From assembly GCA_016234485.1 (NCBI GenBank), contig JACRBL010000026.1:1-64000 (forward strand): 64,000 nucleotides of DNA, in the 5' to 3' direction. Shown here piece by piece: positions 1 to 8,322 of this stretch. Made by a program: the position numbers and the translations under genes. The DNA comes from Chloroflexota bacterium (lineage in GTDB: Bacteria; Chloroflexota; Anaerolineae; Anaerolineales; Villigracilaceae). The number at the start of each line of letters is the position of its first letter. Within the stretch, counting starts at the first letter, position 1. The notes beneath the pieces were generated by a model. That model was not told the origin of the DNA. It did no database searches and worked only from the letters and a program-made list of their open reading frames with translations.

Positions 1-130
1 AAAAGAATTGGCTTGCGCAAACAAACTGCACGACTCGATGGATGAGGTACTGGCTTCTGCCGAATACATGCTGGCACAACAGAATAAACCAACCAGCACT
101 TTCCATTTGTCGTTTTCTAAACTTCTATGA
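1..130 (+). CDS. C-terminal end of an unidentified gene (partial)
   Basis: The frame starting at base 2 is open from the window edge to a TGA at 128-130 and gives about 42 residues ending in HLSFSKLL. The stretch is hydrophilic, with a helical-looking middle (DSMDEVLASAEYML), and shows no recognisable domain. Its stop overlaps by six bases the end of the convergent lipoprotein gene, a common arrangement for two real genes meeting tail to tail. The family cannot be named from so short a tail, and chance openness is possible at this length. Confidence 0.4.
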   Translation, partial: KELACANKLHDSMDEVLASAEYMLAQQNKPTSTFHLSFSKLL

Positions 131-367
131 ACGACTACTTATATGCGATTCTATCAAATTATCAAACTCTGCTTTTTCGATGGCGCCAACAGGGAACACC
201 CATTTTAAAAATACGGGCTTCGATTTAGGTGTCGGCATGGCTTCTGGACATTCAACTCGGTTGGAAATTTCTTGCGAGTTTTCCGAATTGGCGACCCTGT
301 CAGGCAAAGCAGTACAAGCCGTCAAAATGCACATCAGCAAAAAAGTCACAATTGATCCATTTTTCAT
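125..367 (-). CDS. Small lipoprotein of unknown function
   Basis: This 80-residue protein begins with a lipoprotein signal: MKNGS, a hydrophobic run, then the lipobox LTAC with the lipidated cysteine near residue 18. It is therefore predicted to be exported and anchored to the outer face of the membrane. The mature part has no domain that I recognise. The gene ends convergently with the partial gene at the window edge and has no obvious operon partner. The signal peptide is the main evidence; the mature sequence is too short to classify. Confidence 0.55.
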   Translation of the reverse strand: MKNGSIVTFLLMCILTACTALPDRVANSENSQEISNRVECPEAMPTPKSKPVFLKWVFPVGAIEKAEFDNLIESHISSRS

Positions 368-509
368 TGAATCCTCAATTCAGCCAGATTATACATACAT
401 CGTTGACTATTTCCACAAATCAAAACAGCCTCCCAATTTCTCAGAGACATCCTGCATCGAGCGTTTATATATCTGGCGGTGTAGCGATTGGCAATCGACG
501 CGTAATAAA

Positions 510-539
510 AGAGACTCGTCGTGAGGCGAGTCTCTTTTT
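510..539. terminator. Bidirectional intrinsic terminator
   Basis: A 9-bp stem (AGAGACTCG paired with CGAGTCTCT, 510-518 with 527-535) is followed by a T run on the plus strand and preceded by an A run. It can therefore stop the minus-strand CPBP gene that ends at 553 as well as plus-strand transcription. Confidence 0.7.
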
Positions 540-552
540 GTTCGATGTAATT

Positions 553-1464
553 TTATCCCCCGCCAGGGAGGATCGAACCGATGGCGAGGAACAGGAAGAT
601 CCAGACATCCTGCCAGAAGTGGATGAACCATGCCCACCACAACCCGCGCGTCTCGAGCATGGATTTGCCGAGGAACCAGCCAAGGAACGTCGCGAGGAGC
701 ACGCCAATGACGCCGTAGGGGATGCCGTAAAAATGCGCAATTCCGAAGTAGGCGGCCATCAGCCACAAGGCGTGATTCTTTCCGACCACATCTTCCAGCA
801 CGGAGAGGAATGAGGCCTTGTACGCGACCTCCTCCGTGAAAGCGTTGACCGTTGCGGCCAGCAATACGGCAGGGATAAACGGGAGGACGCGCACGAGCAT
901 ATCCAGCGGAGGCTTTCCTGCAAGAAATAAAAAGGCCAGCGTACCGAGGCTGATAAAGAACGCAAAGGTGAGCCCGACCTTTTTCCACCGATCCCCCGCT
1001 TTGATGCCAAGCAGGTTGACAGGTTCCGCAGGCGCGTTCGTATCGCCTTTTGCCAGAAAGAACGCGCTGGCGCGTTTCCGTAAAATGAACAACGCCGCGA
1101 TAACGACGAGCGTCACCATCAAATTCAGCGATTGTTCCGCCAGCATATAAACGTTAAAAGATGGATGGTTTATCCAGGTTGGATAGAGAGAAAGTTTATC
1201 CACCCTGGTGTAGACGACCCACTGCGCCCCGATTAGAACGAGAAACAAAACGAAGAATGGCCGTAAGGGACGAATGGCGCTCCAGAGGAAGGTCAAGGCC
1301 AGCCCCATCAGCATCACAACCGCTGGCATGGCGGAGCGCAGATTCTCATCCACGGGTTGGTGAAGAACCTCCTTCATGAAGATCATCGGGATGGAGGAGG
1401 CCAGCAGGAGAAAGACCCAGGCGGTGACGATGATCGGTTTGCGGTTGACGGATTCGGCGGTCAT
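553..1464 (-). CDS. CPBP-family intramembrane metalloprotease
   Basis: The 303-residue polytopic membrane protein has about eight hydrophobic segments. Its C-terminal half carries the CPBP (Abi, PF02517) signature: motif 1 TEEVAYKA near residues 211-218, motif 2 FGIAHF, and motif 3 HFWQD. The glutamates and histidines are the presumed metal ligands. Motif 1 has K where EExxxR is usual, a conservative change. Family members include type II CAAX prenyl proteases and bacteriocin self-immunity proteins, so the substrate is unknown. It is a single gene between two terminators, downstream of the nuo operon in the same direction but separated by a hairpin at 1487-1517. Confidence 0.8.
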   Translation of the reverse strand: MTAESVNRKPIIVTAWVFLLLASSIPMIFMKEVLHQPVDENLRSAMPAVVMLMGLALTFLWSAIRPLRPFFVLFLVLIGAQWVVYTRVDKLSLYPTWINHPSFNVYMLAEQSLNLMVTLVVIAALFILRKRASAFFLAKGDTNAPAEPVNLLGIKAGDRWKKVGLTFAFFISLGTLAFLFLAGKPPLDMLVRVLPFIPAVLLAATVNAFTEEVAYKASFLSVLEDVVGKNHALWLMAAYFGIAHFYGIPYGVIGVLLATFLGWFLGKSMLETRGLWWAWFIHFWQDVWIFLFLAIGSILPGGG

Positions 1465-1486
1465 TGTGACTCCTTTTTGAAAACAA

Positions 1487-1517
1487 AAAGCGAGACCAAT
1501 ATAATCGGTCTCGCTTT
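1487..1517 (-). terminator. Terminator of the nuo operon
   Basis: An 11-bp perfect stem (AAAGCGAGACC with GGTCTCGCTTT) lies 30 bases beyond the nuoN stop. On the minus strand it is followed by a T-rich stretch, as expected for an intrinsic terminator. Confidence 0.75.
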
Positions 1518-1546
1518 CAGTATTAATTTTAACTTGCGCCTCGCGC

Positions 1547-2980
1547 TTATTTCAACAGCGCGGAACTCGCCATCACGAACAACGCTTGCGGCATAAAACT
1601 CAGAACCACGGTCGCAAGGGCGGAGAGTCCCCAGGTGAAATCAAGCCAGAACTCGCTCGTGACGCTCGGTTCGCCCTCGTGCATGTACATGGTGACGACG
1701 ACGCGCAGGTAGTAGTATGCGGAGATGAGCGATGTGACCACGCCGATGATCGCCAGCCAGAGGAACCCACCCGCCATGACGGAGCGGAAGAGGTAAAACT
1801 TTCCGACGAGGCCGAGGGTGGGCGGGAAGCCGATCAGCGAGAGCATGAAGACGGTCATCGCGGCGGCGAGGACGGGGTATTTGCGTCCGAGGCCCGCGTA
1901 GTCGCTGATGGCGAGGCCTTTCCCTTCCGACTTCTCCAGCGCGATGACGATACCCCACGCGCCGAAGTTGCTGACGGCGTAGGCAACGAGGTAGAAGAGT
2001 CCCGAAGCGATGGCCACAGGAGCGACGTCCGCATTGCCGTAGGGGACGAAGGCCATCAGGATGTAACCCGCGTGCGCGATGCTGGAATAGGCCAGCATGC
2101 GTTTGATGTCGCTCTGCGAGATGGCGAGCAGGTTGCCGCCGATCATTGTCAAAGCCGAGAGACCCCAGAGGATGTCGGTCATATCCACGGCGAGGGCGGG
2201 GAAGGCGGTGGAGAAGACGCGCAGGAGGGCGGAGAAGCCCGCGATCTTGGCGCCCGCGGCCATGAAACCAGTGACGGAAGTCGGCGCGCCCTGGTACACG
2301 TCAGGCGTCCACATGTGGAAGGGGACGGCCGCCACCTTGAAGGCGAAGCCGACGAGGATGAGGGCAGCGCCGATGGTCAGTAACACGCTAGAAGTTGGGG
2401 TGGACGCGAGGATGGAGGCGAGGTTGGTCGTCCCTGTGGCGCCGAAGACCAGCGCGATCCCGTAGACGACGAATCCCGTCGAGAAGGCGCCGAGCAGGAA
2501 ATATTTGAGTCCCGCTTCATCGGAGGCGGATTGCATACGGTTGAAGGCCGCCAGAACGTAGAGCGGGATGGAGAGCAGTTCGAGGGCGAGGAAGACGACG
2601 ATGAGGTCGGCGGCCTGCGCCATGAGCATCATGCCCGTCACGCTGAAGAGCAGGAGGGTGTAGTACTCGCCGCGCTCCAATCCCATGCGTTTGACGTAGC
2701 CGTAGGCAATGGCAATGCTGAACAGTCCACAGACGAGTTGCAGGGCGTTGAGGAAGGTGGAGAAACCATCCTGCACGACCATGCCGCTGAAGCCCGTGGA
2801 CGAGCGTCCCAGTTGCGCGATGGTGAAGCTGAGCGTGACGGCGAGACCTGCAGCCGCGAGGAAGGCGGTGATCCACTTTCGTTCTTTGGGAATCAGCAAG
2901 TCCACCAGCAAAAGCGCGCATGCCCAAACGATGAGGATGGTCAGCGGGAGGATGGTTTGGAAATCGGTTGGTTGAGGCAT
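1547..2980 (-). CDS. nuoN: NADH-quinone oxidoreductase subunit N
   Basis: NuoN is one of the three antiporter-like proton-pumping subunits in the membrane arm of complex I. This 477-residue protein has about 14 hydrophobic segments and the family core, including AGLKYFLLGAFSTG and the helix VPFHMWTPDVYQGAP with its conserved lysine helix just before (GFAFKVAAVPFH). Length is normal. It is the last gene of the nuo operon and is followed by a hairpin terminator. A 36-base gap separates it from nuoM; the short stretch there (2992-3012) shows a weak 7-base periodicity like the longer arrays elsewhere in the operon. Confidence 0.95.
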   Translation of the reverse strand: MPQPTDFQTILPLTILIVWACALLLVDLLIPKERKWITAFLAAAGLAVTLSFTIAQLGRSSTGFSGMVVQDGFSTFLNALQLVCGLFSIAIAYGYVKRMGLERGEYYTLLLFSVTGMMLMAQAADLIVVFLALELLSIPLYVLAAFNRMQSASDEAGLKYFLLGAFSTGFVVYGIALVFGATGTTNLASILASTPTSSVLLTIGAALILVGFAFKVAAVPFHMWTPDVYQGAPTSVTGFMAAGAKIAGFSALLRVFSTAFPALAVDMTDILWGLSALTMIGGNLLAISQSDIKRMLAYSSIAHAGYILMAFVPYGNADVAPVAIASGLFYLVAYAVSNFGAWGIVIALEKSEGKGLAISDYAGLGRKYPVLAAAMTVFMLSLIGFPPTLGLVGKFYLFRSVMAGGFLWLAIIGVVTSLISAYYYLRVVVTMYMHEGEPSVTSEFWLDFTWGLSALATVVLSFMPQALFVMASSALLK

Positions 2981-3016
2981 AAGATGCTCTTGGCTATTAG
3001 CGGTTAGCCACCGACA

Positions 3017-4576
3017 TTACGGCATTGCCATGGGGGCAACAGCGGCAAGCGCTTCCACCAATTTGTTGACCGAGGGAGCCATCAGATCGAAGAACGGCGC
3101 GGGGTAGAGGCCGATCCAAAAGATGAAGATGAGGAGCGGGAGGACAGTGACGATCTCGCGCCAGTTCAGGTCGCGGAGGGGATGTCCGTGCTTCTTGACT
3201 TCGTCCACGATCTCGCCTTGCGGACCGAGGAACATTTTCTGGAACATGTAGAGGATATAAATCGCGGCCATAATGACGCCGAGAGCGGACAGCCCCGCCC
3301 ACCAGACGCCGCCCATCGGGGCGAACGCTCCGCCTTCCATGCCCGCGCCCCACGCGCCGAGCAGGATGGTGAACTCGCCGACGAAGCCGTTCAAACCAGG
3401 CAGACCCATCGAGGACAGCGCCACAATGAGCATGATGGAGCCGAAGACGGGCGTGATCTTCCACAGGCCGCCGTAGACTTTGATCTCGCGGGTATGCGTC
3501 TGCTCGTAGATCATGCCGACGAGGAGGAACAACGCGCCCGTGCTGAGACCGTGGTTGATCATCTGCAAAATCGCGCCAGAGATGCCCTGCGCGTTCAAGG
3601 CGAACATGCCGAGCATGACAAAACCGAGATGGGACACGGACGAATACGCGACCAGTTTCTTCACGTCCGACTGCGCGTACGAGACGGCCGCGCCGTAGAT
3701 GATGCCGATGGTGGCGAAGAGCGCGATCCACGGGGCGGCTTTGACCGTCGCTTCGGGGAAGAGCGGAATGTTGAAGCGCAGGAAACCGTACGTTCCCATC
3801 TTCAGCAGAACGCCCGCCAGGATGACAGAGCCTGCGGTCGGCGCTTCCACGTGGGCATCAGGCAACCACGAGTGGAGCGGCCACATCGGGACTTTGATGG
3901 CGAACGCGGCGGTGAAGGCCAGGAACAGCCACCATTGAATGTCCGCAGGAATACCGCCTTGTTCGATCAACAACGGAACAGAGAATGTCTTGCCTTCGAT
4001 GCCCAGCCACAAAATGGCGAGCAACATCAAAATGGAACCGGCCATCGTGTACAGGAAGAACTTGATGGCGGCGTAGATGCGGCGCGGTCCGCCCCAGATG
4101 CCGATGAGGAAGTACATCGGGACGAGAGTGAACTCCCAGAAGATGTAGAACAGGAAGAGATCCTGCGCCATGAACACGCCCAACATGCCCACTTCGAGCA
4201 GCGTGAAGAAGATCATGAAGTCTTTGACGCGCTCCTCCACCGCCGTCCACGTGGAGAGGATGGAGATCGGGGTCAGGAAGGTGGTCAGTAGGACGAGCAG
4301 GATGGAGAGGCCGTCCACGCCGAGGTGGTATTGGATGTTCCAGCCCGCGACGGTGATCCAATCAAACTTTGCAACGAGTTGCAGATCAGGATTCGCGGCT
4401 TCATATTGTCCGCTGAAGAAAAATGCCCACAGCGAAATCGCAAACGTGATCAGGCTGGCGACCAATGCTGTCCAGCGCAGGGCGTTCTTCTGCGCGCTTG
4501 GAATGAGGAGCAAGGCCAACACTCCCACGAGCGGGAAGAAGAGCATCAGGTTCAGGGGTTCAGTGAAAAAATTCAT
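3017..4576 (-). CDS. nuoM: NADH-quinone oxidoreductase subunit M
   Basis: NuoM is an antiporter-like proton channel subunit in the membrane arm of complex I. The 519 residues carry about 14 transmembrane segments and the hallmark motifs of the family: WEFTLVPMYFLIG with the buried glutamate, KVPMWPLHSWLPDAHVEAP, and SVSHLGFVMLG. Length and start are normal for the family. It lies between nuoL and nuoN. The gap to nuoL is filled by a 7-base periodic repeat rather than regulatory sequence of an obvious kind. Confidence 0.95.
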   Translation of the reverse strand: MNFFTEPLNLMLFFPLVGVLALLLIPSAQKNALRWTALVASLITFAISLWAFFFSGQYEAANPDLQLVAKFDWITVAGWNIQYHLGVDGLSILLVLLTTFLTPISILSTWTAVEERVKDFMIFFTLLEVGMLGVFMAQDLFLFYIFWEFTLVPMYFLIGIWGGPRRIYAAIKFFLYTMAGSILMLLAILWLGIEGKTFSVPLLIEQGGIPADIQWWLFLAFTAAFAIKVPMWPLHSWLPDAHVEAPTAGSVILAGVLLKMGTYGFLRFNIPLFPEATVKAAPWIALFATIGIIYGAAVSYAQSDVKKLVAYSSVSHLGFVMLGMFALNAQGISGAILQMINHGLSTGALFLLVGMIYEQTHTREIKVYGGLWKITPVFGSIMLIVALSSMGLPGLNGFVGEFTILLGAWGAGMEGGAFAPMGGVWWAGLSALGVIMAAIYILYMFQKMFLGPQGEIVDEVKKHGHPLRDLNWREIVTVLPLLIFIFWIGLYPAPFFDLMAPSVNKLVEALAAVAPMAMP

Positions 4577-4591
4577 GTTCTACCTCGTGAG

Positions 4592-4643
4592 GTCAAAGGT
4601 CGCAAGTCGAAAGTCAGACTTTTGACCTTTGACTTTCGACTTA
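4592..4643. repeat. Period-7 repeat array between nuoL and nuoM
   Basis: Consecutive heptamers read GTCAAAG, GTCGCAA, GTCGAAA, GTCAGAC, then the complementary set TTTGACC, TTTGACT, TTCGACT. The array is therefore both tandem and roughly palindromic. It fills nearly the whole intergenic gap and touches the nuoL stop. Confidence 0.75.
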
Positions 4644-6749
4644 GGGTTTGAGTAGCAAATATCCTAGAATAACGACGACGCCCAGCATGATGGATAGCGC
4701 GTACGAACGCACGAATCCGTTCTGGACCTTGCGGGTGGTTGCCGAGAGCCACTGCGTTGCCCTGCCCCAACCGTCGAAGAACCAGTTGATGACTTTCTGA
4801 TCGGCATAGTCGTTGAGCGCAATGGTGGACAACCAGTTATACGTCCCCGCGATGACTTTATCGTGGACGAAATCGTGCCAGAAACGCCAGTCAACGTAAT
4901 CGGCGAGGAAGCGGGAGATATCCACGTAGCGGTTGACGAAGACAGCCCAATAGCCTTCATCCACGAACCATTTGTTTTCCATGCCCGTGAAAATAAGGCC
5001 GAGCGGTTTCTTGAGCGGGTCAGGTTGACCCTTCGTGAGCGGCTTGCGTCCATAGATGAGCCAGGAGACAACGATGGCGGTGAGAGCAAGAGCGGTTGAA
5101 ATGCCAGCCACCTGCAAATTGAGCGGCAGGGCTTCCACTTCGTGCAAAGTATATTCGAGCCAATGACCGAGATTGTGGAACCCTTCAAACGGCAGGTTGA
5201 GCGCGCCGCCCAAAATGGAGAGCGCCGCGAGAACCATCAACGGAGCGGTGATGATGGGCTTGCTTTCTTCCGCGTGTGCTGCGGCATCGTGACGCGCCTC
5301 GCCGAAGAAGACCATCCAAATCTGCCGCCCCATGTAGAAGGCGGTGAAAAACGCGGCAATGCTGAGCAGAATGTAAACGGTCGGATAGTGCAGGCTGGCG
5401 TCGAGGAGAATTTCATCTTTCGACCAGAAGCCCGCGAACGGGAAGATACCTGCGAGGGCGAGCGTTCCGATCATGTAAAGCCAGAAGGTGACGGGCATGG
5501 TCTTGCGGAGTCCGCCCATGTTGCGCATGTCGCCTGGATCAAAGACTTCCTCGTGGTGGCCGCCGCCATGTCCGCCATGATGGGCTAGATGGTGGTGACC
5601 CCGCTCCAGTCCAAGAATGACCGAACCCGCCGAAAGGAAGAGCAGCGCTTTGAAGAAGGCATGCGTCACGAGGTGGAACATCCCCGCCACGTACGCGCCC
5701 ATCCCCACCGCCGCGACCATGAAGCCGAGTTGCGATATGGTGGAGTAGGCCAGCACTTTCTTGATGTCATATTGACCGACGGCGATCGTCGCGGCGAAGA
5801 GCGCGGTGGCCGCGCCGACCATCGCCACAATGTATTGCGCCTGCGGGACGAGCGTATAAAGTTCGGACGAACGCGTGACGAGGTACACGCCCGCGGTGAC
5901 CATCGTGGCGGCATGGATCAACGCCGAAACGGGCGTCGGACCTGCCATCGCATCGGGCAACCAGACGTAGAGCGGGATCTGCGCCGACTTGCCCGCCACG
6001 CCGATGAGCATGAAGAGCGTGATGGCGACGATGACCCATGGTTCGTTGTGCGCAACTTCCGCGGCGGCTTCGAACACGCTGTCAAATTGGAAGGAGCCGA
6101 GTTTCCAGAACATGAGGAAACCCGCCAGCAGGAAGCCAAAGTCGCCGATGCGGTTGGTGATGAAGGCTTTCTTGGCGGCGTTCGAATTCGCCCAGGAGGG
6201 ACGTCCGAGCGTGTCCATGTCGTACCAGAAGCCGATGAGCAGGAAGGAGCAGAGACCCACGCCCTCCCAACCGACGAAGAGCATCATGTACGAATCACCG
6301 CTGACGAGGATCATCATCATGGCGATGAAGAGGTTGAGGAAGACGAAGAAACGGCGATACCGCCCGAGGTCCGATTTGAAGCGGACGTCTTCGTGCATGT
6401 AGCCGATGGCGTAGATATGGATGAGCGTCCCCACGCCCGAGACGACCAGCATCATCGTGGTCGAGAGCGAGTCGGCGCGGAACGTCCAGTCAATGGCGAG
6501 GTCGCCGACGTGCATCCACGGGGCAAGAGTCCAGCGAAGGACTTCGCCGTGCGCCGCGGAGACCGAGTAGGCCAACAACACGCTGACGACAAAGGCCGCG
6601 CCCGAGGCCGCGCTGGCAACCCAGCCGATGGCCTTCTCGGACATACGCCCGCCGAAGATCAGGTTGATCAGCAGGCCAATGACGGGAAAGAACACCAGCC
6701 ACGGGGCGAGGAAGAGAAATCCTGTTGAAATTGTTTCACTTAGTTGCAT
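4641..6749 (-). CDS. nuoL: NADH-quinone oxidoreductase subunit L
   Basis: NuoL is the distal antiporter-like subunit with the long lateral helix that couples proton channels in complex I. The 702-residue protein shows GWEGVGLCSFLLIG, the channel motif GPTPVSALIHAATMVTAG, and a long C-terminal part with a final transmembrane helix, as expected. An unusual feature is a histidine-rich loop at about residues 390-410 (GHHHLAHHGGHGGGHHEE) just before the conserved MGGLRKTMP segment; most relatives have a short loop there. The gene is flanked on both sides by period-7 repeats. Confidence 0.95.
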   Translation of the reverse strand: MQLSETISTGFLFLAPWLVFFPVIGLLINLIFGGRMSEKAIGWVASAASGAAFVVSVLLAYSVSAAHGEVLRWTLAPWMHVGDLAIDWTFRADSLSTTMMLVVSGVGTLIHIYAIGYMHEDVRFKSDLGRYRRFFVFLNLFIAMMMILVSGDSYMMLFVGWEGVGLCSFLLIGFWYDMDTLGRPSWANSNAAKKAFITNRIGDFGFLLAGFLMFWKLGSFQFDSVFEAAAEVAHNEPWVIVAITLFMLIGVAGKSAQIPLYVWLPDAMAGPTPVSALIHAATMVTAGVYLVTRSSELYTLVPQAQYIVAMVGAATALFAATIAVGQYDIKKVLAYSTISQLGFMVAAVGMGAYVAGMFHLVTHAFFKALLFLSAGSVILGLERGHHHLAHHGGHGGGHHEEVFDPGDMRNMGGLRKTMPVTFWLYMIGTLALAGIFPFAGFWSKDEILLDASLHYPTVYILLSIAAFFTAFYMGRQIWMVFFGEARHDAAAHAEESKPIITAPLMVLAALSILGGALNLPFEGFHNLGHWLEYTLHEVEALPLNLQVAGISTALALTAIVVSWLIYGRKPLTKGQPDPLKKPLGLIFTGMENKWFVDEGYWAVFVNRYVDISRFLADYVDWRFWHDFVHDKVIAGTYNWLSTIALNDYADQKVINWFFDGWGRATQWLSATTRKVQNGFVRSYALSIMLGVVVILGYLLLKP

Positions 6750-6760
6750 AAATTTCTCCG

Positions 6761-6822
6761 TTATTCGATACTCGATATTCGGTATGCGAGAGTCGAATAT
6801 CCAATATCGAATATCGAATTAT
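6761..6822. repeat. Period-7 repeat array between nuoK and nuoL
   Basis: Units are variants of TCGATAC, TCGATAT, TCGGTAT and CGAATAT arranged with a 7-base step and with complementary halves. The array occupies the nuoK-nuoL gap and reaches the nuoK stop codon. Confidence 0.7.
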
Positions 6823-7121
6823 CCTTTGAGCGAATTCATCTCGTCCACATTAATGGTGTGGCGGGACTTGAAGATCTGCACGATCAACGCGAGACCCACC
6901 GCCACCTCCGCCGCCGCGACCGCGATGACGAAGAAGACGAAGATCTGTCCGCTGAGGCTTTTGATCGCGCTCGAAAACGCCACCATCGCCAGGTTGGCCG
7001 AGTTCAACATCAACTCGATGGACATGAACATGATCAGCGGGTTGCGGCGGACGAGCACGCCCAGCGCGCCGATGGTAAATAATATGGCTGAGAGGATGAT
7101 GTAGTAATTTACGGGAACCAT
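6819..7121 (-). CDS. nuoK: NADH-quinone oxidoreductase subunit K
   Basis: NuoK is a small membrane subunit of complex I near the junction of the arms. The 100-residue protein has three transmembrane helices and the conserved carboxylates in helices 2 and 3 ([14 protein letters not shown] and [13 protein letters not shown]), which are needed for proton transfer in the family. The length matches the family. It lies between nuoJ and nuoL with repeat-filled gaps on both sides, unlike the tightly packed first half of the operon. Confidence 0.95.
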   Translation of the reverse strand: MVPVNYYIILSAILFTIGALGVLVRRNPLIMFMSIELMLNSANLAMVAFSSAIKSLSGQIFVFFVIAVAAAEVAVGLALIVQIFKSRHTINVDEMNSLKG

Positions 7122-7132
7122 TTTAATTTTGC

Positions 7133-7204
7133 GGTTCGTATTTCGTACTGCGTATTTCGTACTGCGTGTTACGTAATACGCAGTAAGTGGTACGCAATAC
7201 GTTT
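7133..7204. repeat. Period-7 repeat array between nuoJ and nuoK
   Basis: The clearest array in the operon: alternating TCGTACT and GCGTATT heptamers, followed by complementary ACGTAAT, ACGCAGT and ACGCAAT units. The two halves could fold into a long imperfect hairpin in the mRNA. Confidence 0.8.
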
Positions 7205-7731
7205 TATCCCCGCCCTCCTTTTTCCTGCTTCGTCAACACGATCGCGCCGACCATGGCAACCAGCAACAGGATGGACGTGACTTCAAACGGCAGGAGATAT
7301 TCATTGAAGAGCGCCATGCCCATCTGGCGGAGGAAGTCCACGCTGTTGACGGATGCTTCAGGTTGGACGATCTCCCCCGAGGGAACGCCGCGCGAGATCA
7401 ATAGGTAGATGCTTTCCAGCACGAGAACCAGCGCCAGCCCCGCGGGCAGGATGTAATCGCTCCACTTGGGGTTGCCTGGCGTTTTCTCCGCGCCCAGCAA
7501 CATGATGACGAACAGGAACAGCACCATGATCGCGCCCGCGTAGACGGTGATCTGCGCCATGGCAATGAACGGCGCGCCGAGCAAAACGTAGAACACCGCC
7601 ACCGTCGCGAAATTCAGCACCAGGAACAGCGCCGAGTACACCGCGTTGCGACTCAGCAACATGCCGAGGGCAGTCGCGATGGCGACGACGGCGAGTATCA
7701 GAAAGAGGATGAGGTCTATGGTCATAAGCAC
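7204..7731 (-). CDS. nuoJ: NADH-quinone oxidoreductase subunit J
   Basis: NuoJ is a membrane subunit of complex I with five transmembrane helices; helix 3 contains the pi-bulge region. The 175-residue protein shows the typical [18 protein letters not shown] stretch and the conserved [18 protein letters not shown] helix. Length is normal. It is co-directional with nuoI upstream and nuoK downstream, with repeat arrays in both gaps. Confidence 0.94.
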   Translation of the reverse strand: MLMTIDLILFLILAVVAIATALGMLLSRNAVYSALFLVLNFATVAVFYVLLGAPFIAMAQITVYAGAIMVLFLFVIMLLGAEKTPGNPKWSDYILPAGLALVLVLESIYLLISRGVPSGEIVQPEASVNSVDFLRQMGMALFNEYLLPFEVTSILLLVAMVGAIVLTKQEKGGRG

Positions 7732-7737
7732 CTGGGG

Positions 7738-7805
7738 GTTGGTATCTTAGTGGATTGGTAAATTGGTCGCTGAAATACCAATTCCCAATTTACCAATCTA
7801 CTAAT
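7738..7805. repeat. Period-7 repeat array between nuoI and nuoJ
   Basis: Heptamer variants of ATTGGTA on one side and of CCAATTC, ACCAATC on the other give an inverted arrangement around position 7770. The array extends a few bases into the 3' end of nuoI. Confidence 0.75.
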
Positions 7806-8322
7806 CTTGCGGGTCCTTCATCTCAGGAACCGACCGTGTGAACACATTCGCATCCACAGCCTGAGGCGTGGTCATGTTTGCGGATGGGACGGCTTCGAGC
7901 AGCATTTCTTTTGGATAGATCGCGTCGCGGCGATTGGTGAACGAGAGTTCGTAGTTATCGCCCAGGACAATCGCCTCGGTGGGACAGGCATCCTCGCAGA
8001 AGCCGCAATAGATACAGCGCAGCATGTTGATCTCGTACGTGGACGCGTAGCGCTCGCCAGGCGAGAAGCGTTTCTCGTCGGTGTTCTCGGAGGCTTCCAC
8101 GAAGATCGCGTCCGCGGGACAGGCCGCCGCGCACAGCGAACAGCCGATGCACTTCTCCAGTCCGTTCTCGTAGCGCTTCAACACGTGACGGCCGCGGAAG
8201 CGCGGACGTACCTCGCGTTTCTGTTCGGGATATTGGACGGTCACCACAGGGTTGAACAACACCTGCTTCATCACCGTCCACAACCCGCGGCCGAGTTCGA
8301 CCATCGGTTCAAGCACGTTCAT
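7801..8322 (-). CDS. nuoI: NADH-quinone oxidoreductase subunit I (2 x 4Fe-4S)
   Basis: NuoI carries iron-sulfur clusters N6a and N6b that pass electrons through the peripheral arm of complex I toward NuoB. The 173-residue protein has two ferredoxin motifs, CIGCSLCAAACP near residue 57 and CIYCGFCEDACP near residue 101, each giving CxxCxxCxxxCP. The start overlaps the 3' end of nuoH by 14 bases, indicating coupled translation. The C-terminal tail beyond about residue 140 is variable and ends inside a repeat array. Confidence 0.95.
   Translation of the reverse strand: MNVLEPMVELGRGLWTVMKQVLFNPVVTVQYPEQKREVRPRFRGRHVLKRYENGLEKCIGCSLCAAACPADAIFVEASENTDEKRFSPGERYASTYEINMLRCIYCGFCEDACPTEAIVLGDNYELSFTNRRDAIYPKEMLLEAVPSANMTTPQAVDANVFTRSVPEMKDPQD

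Noticed and set aside
42..524. Plus-strand open frame of 160 codons near the left edge
   Set aside because: It runs antisense over the lipoprotein gene, has no domain, and ends inside a terminator stem.
5589..6728. Plus-strand open frame of 379 codons
   Set aside because: Antisense of nuoL with a charged, low-complexity product; no start signal.
6761..7204. CRISPR-like repeats between nuo genes
   Set aside because: The repeated units are only seven bases, without spacers of constant length, and no cas genes are present.
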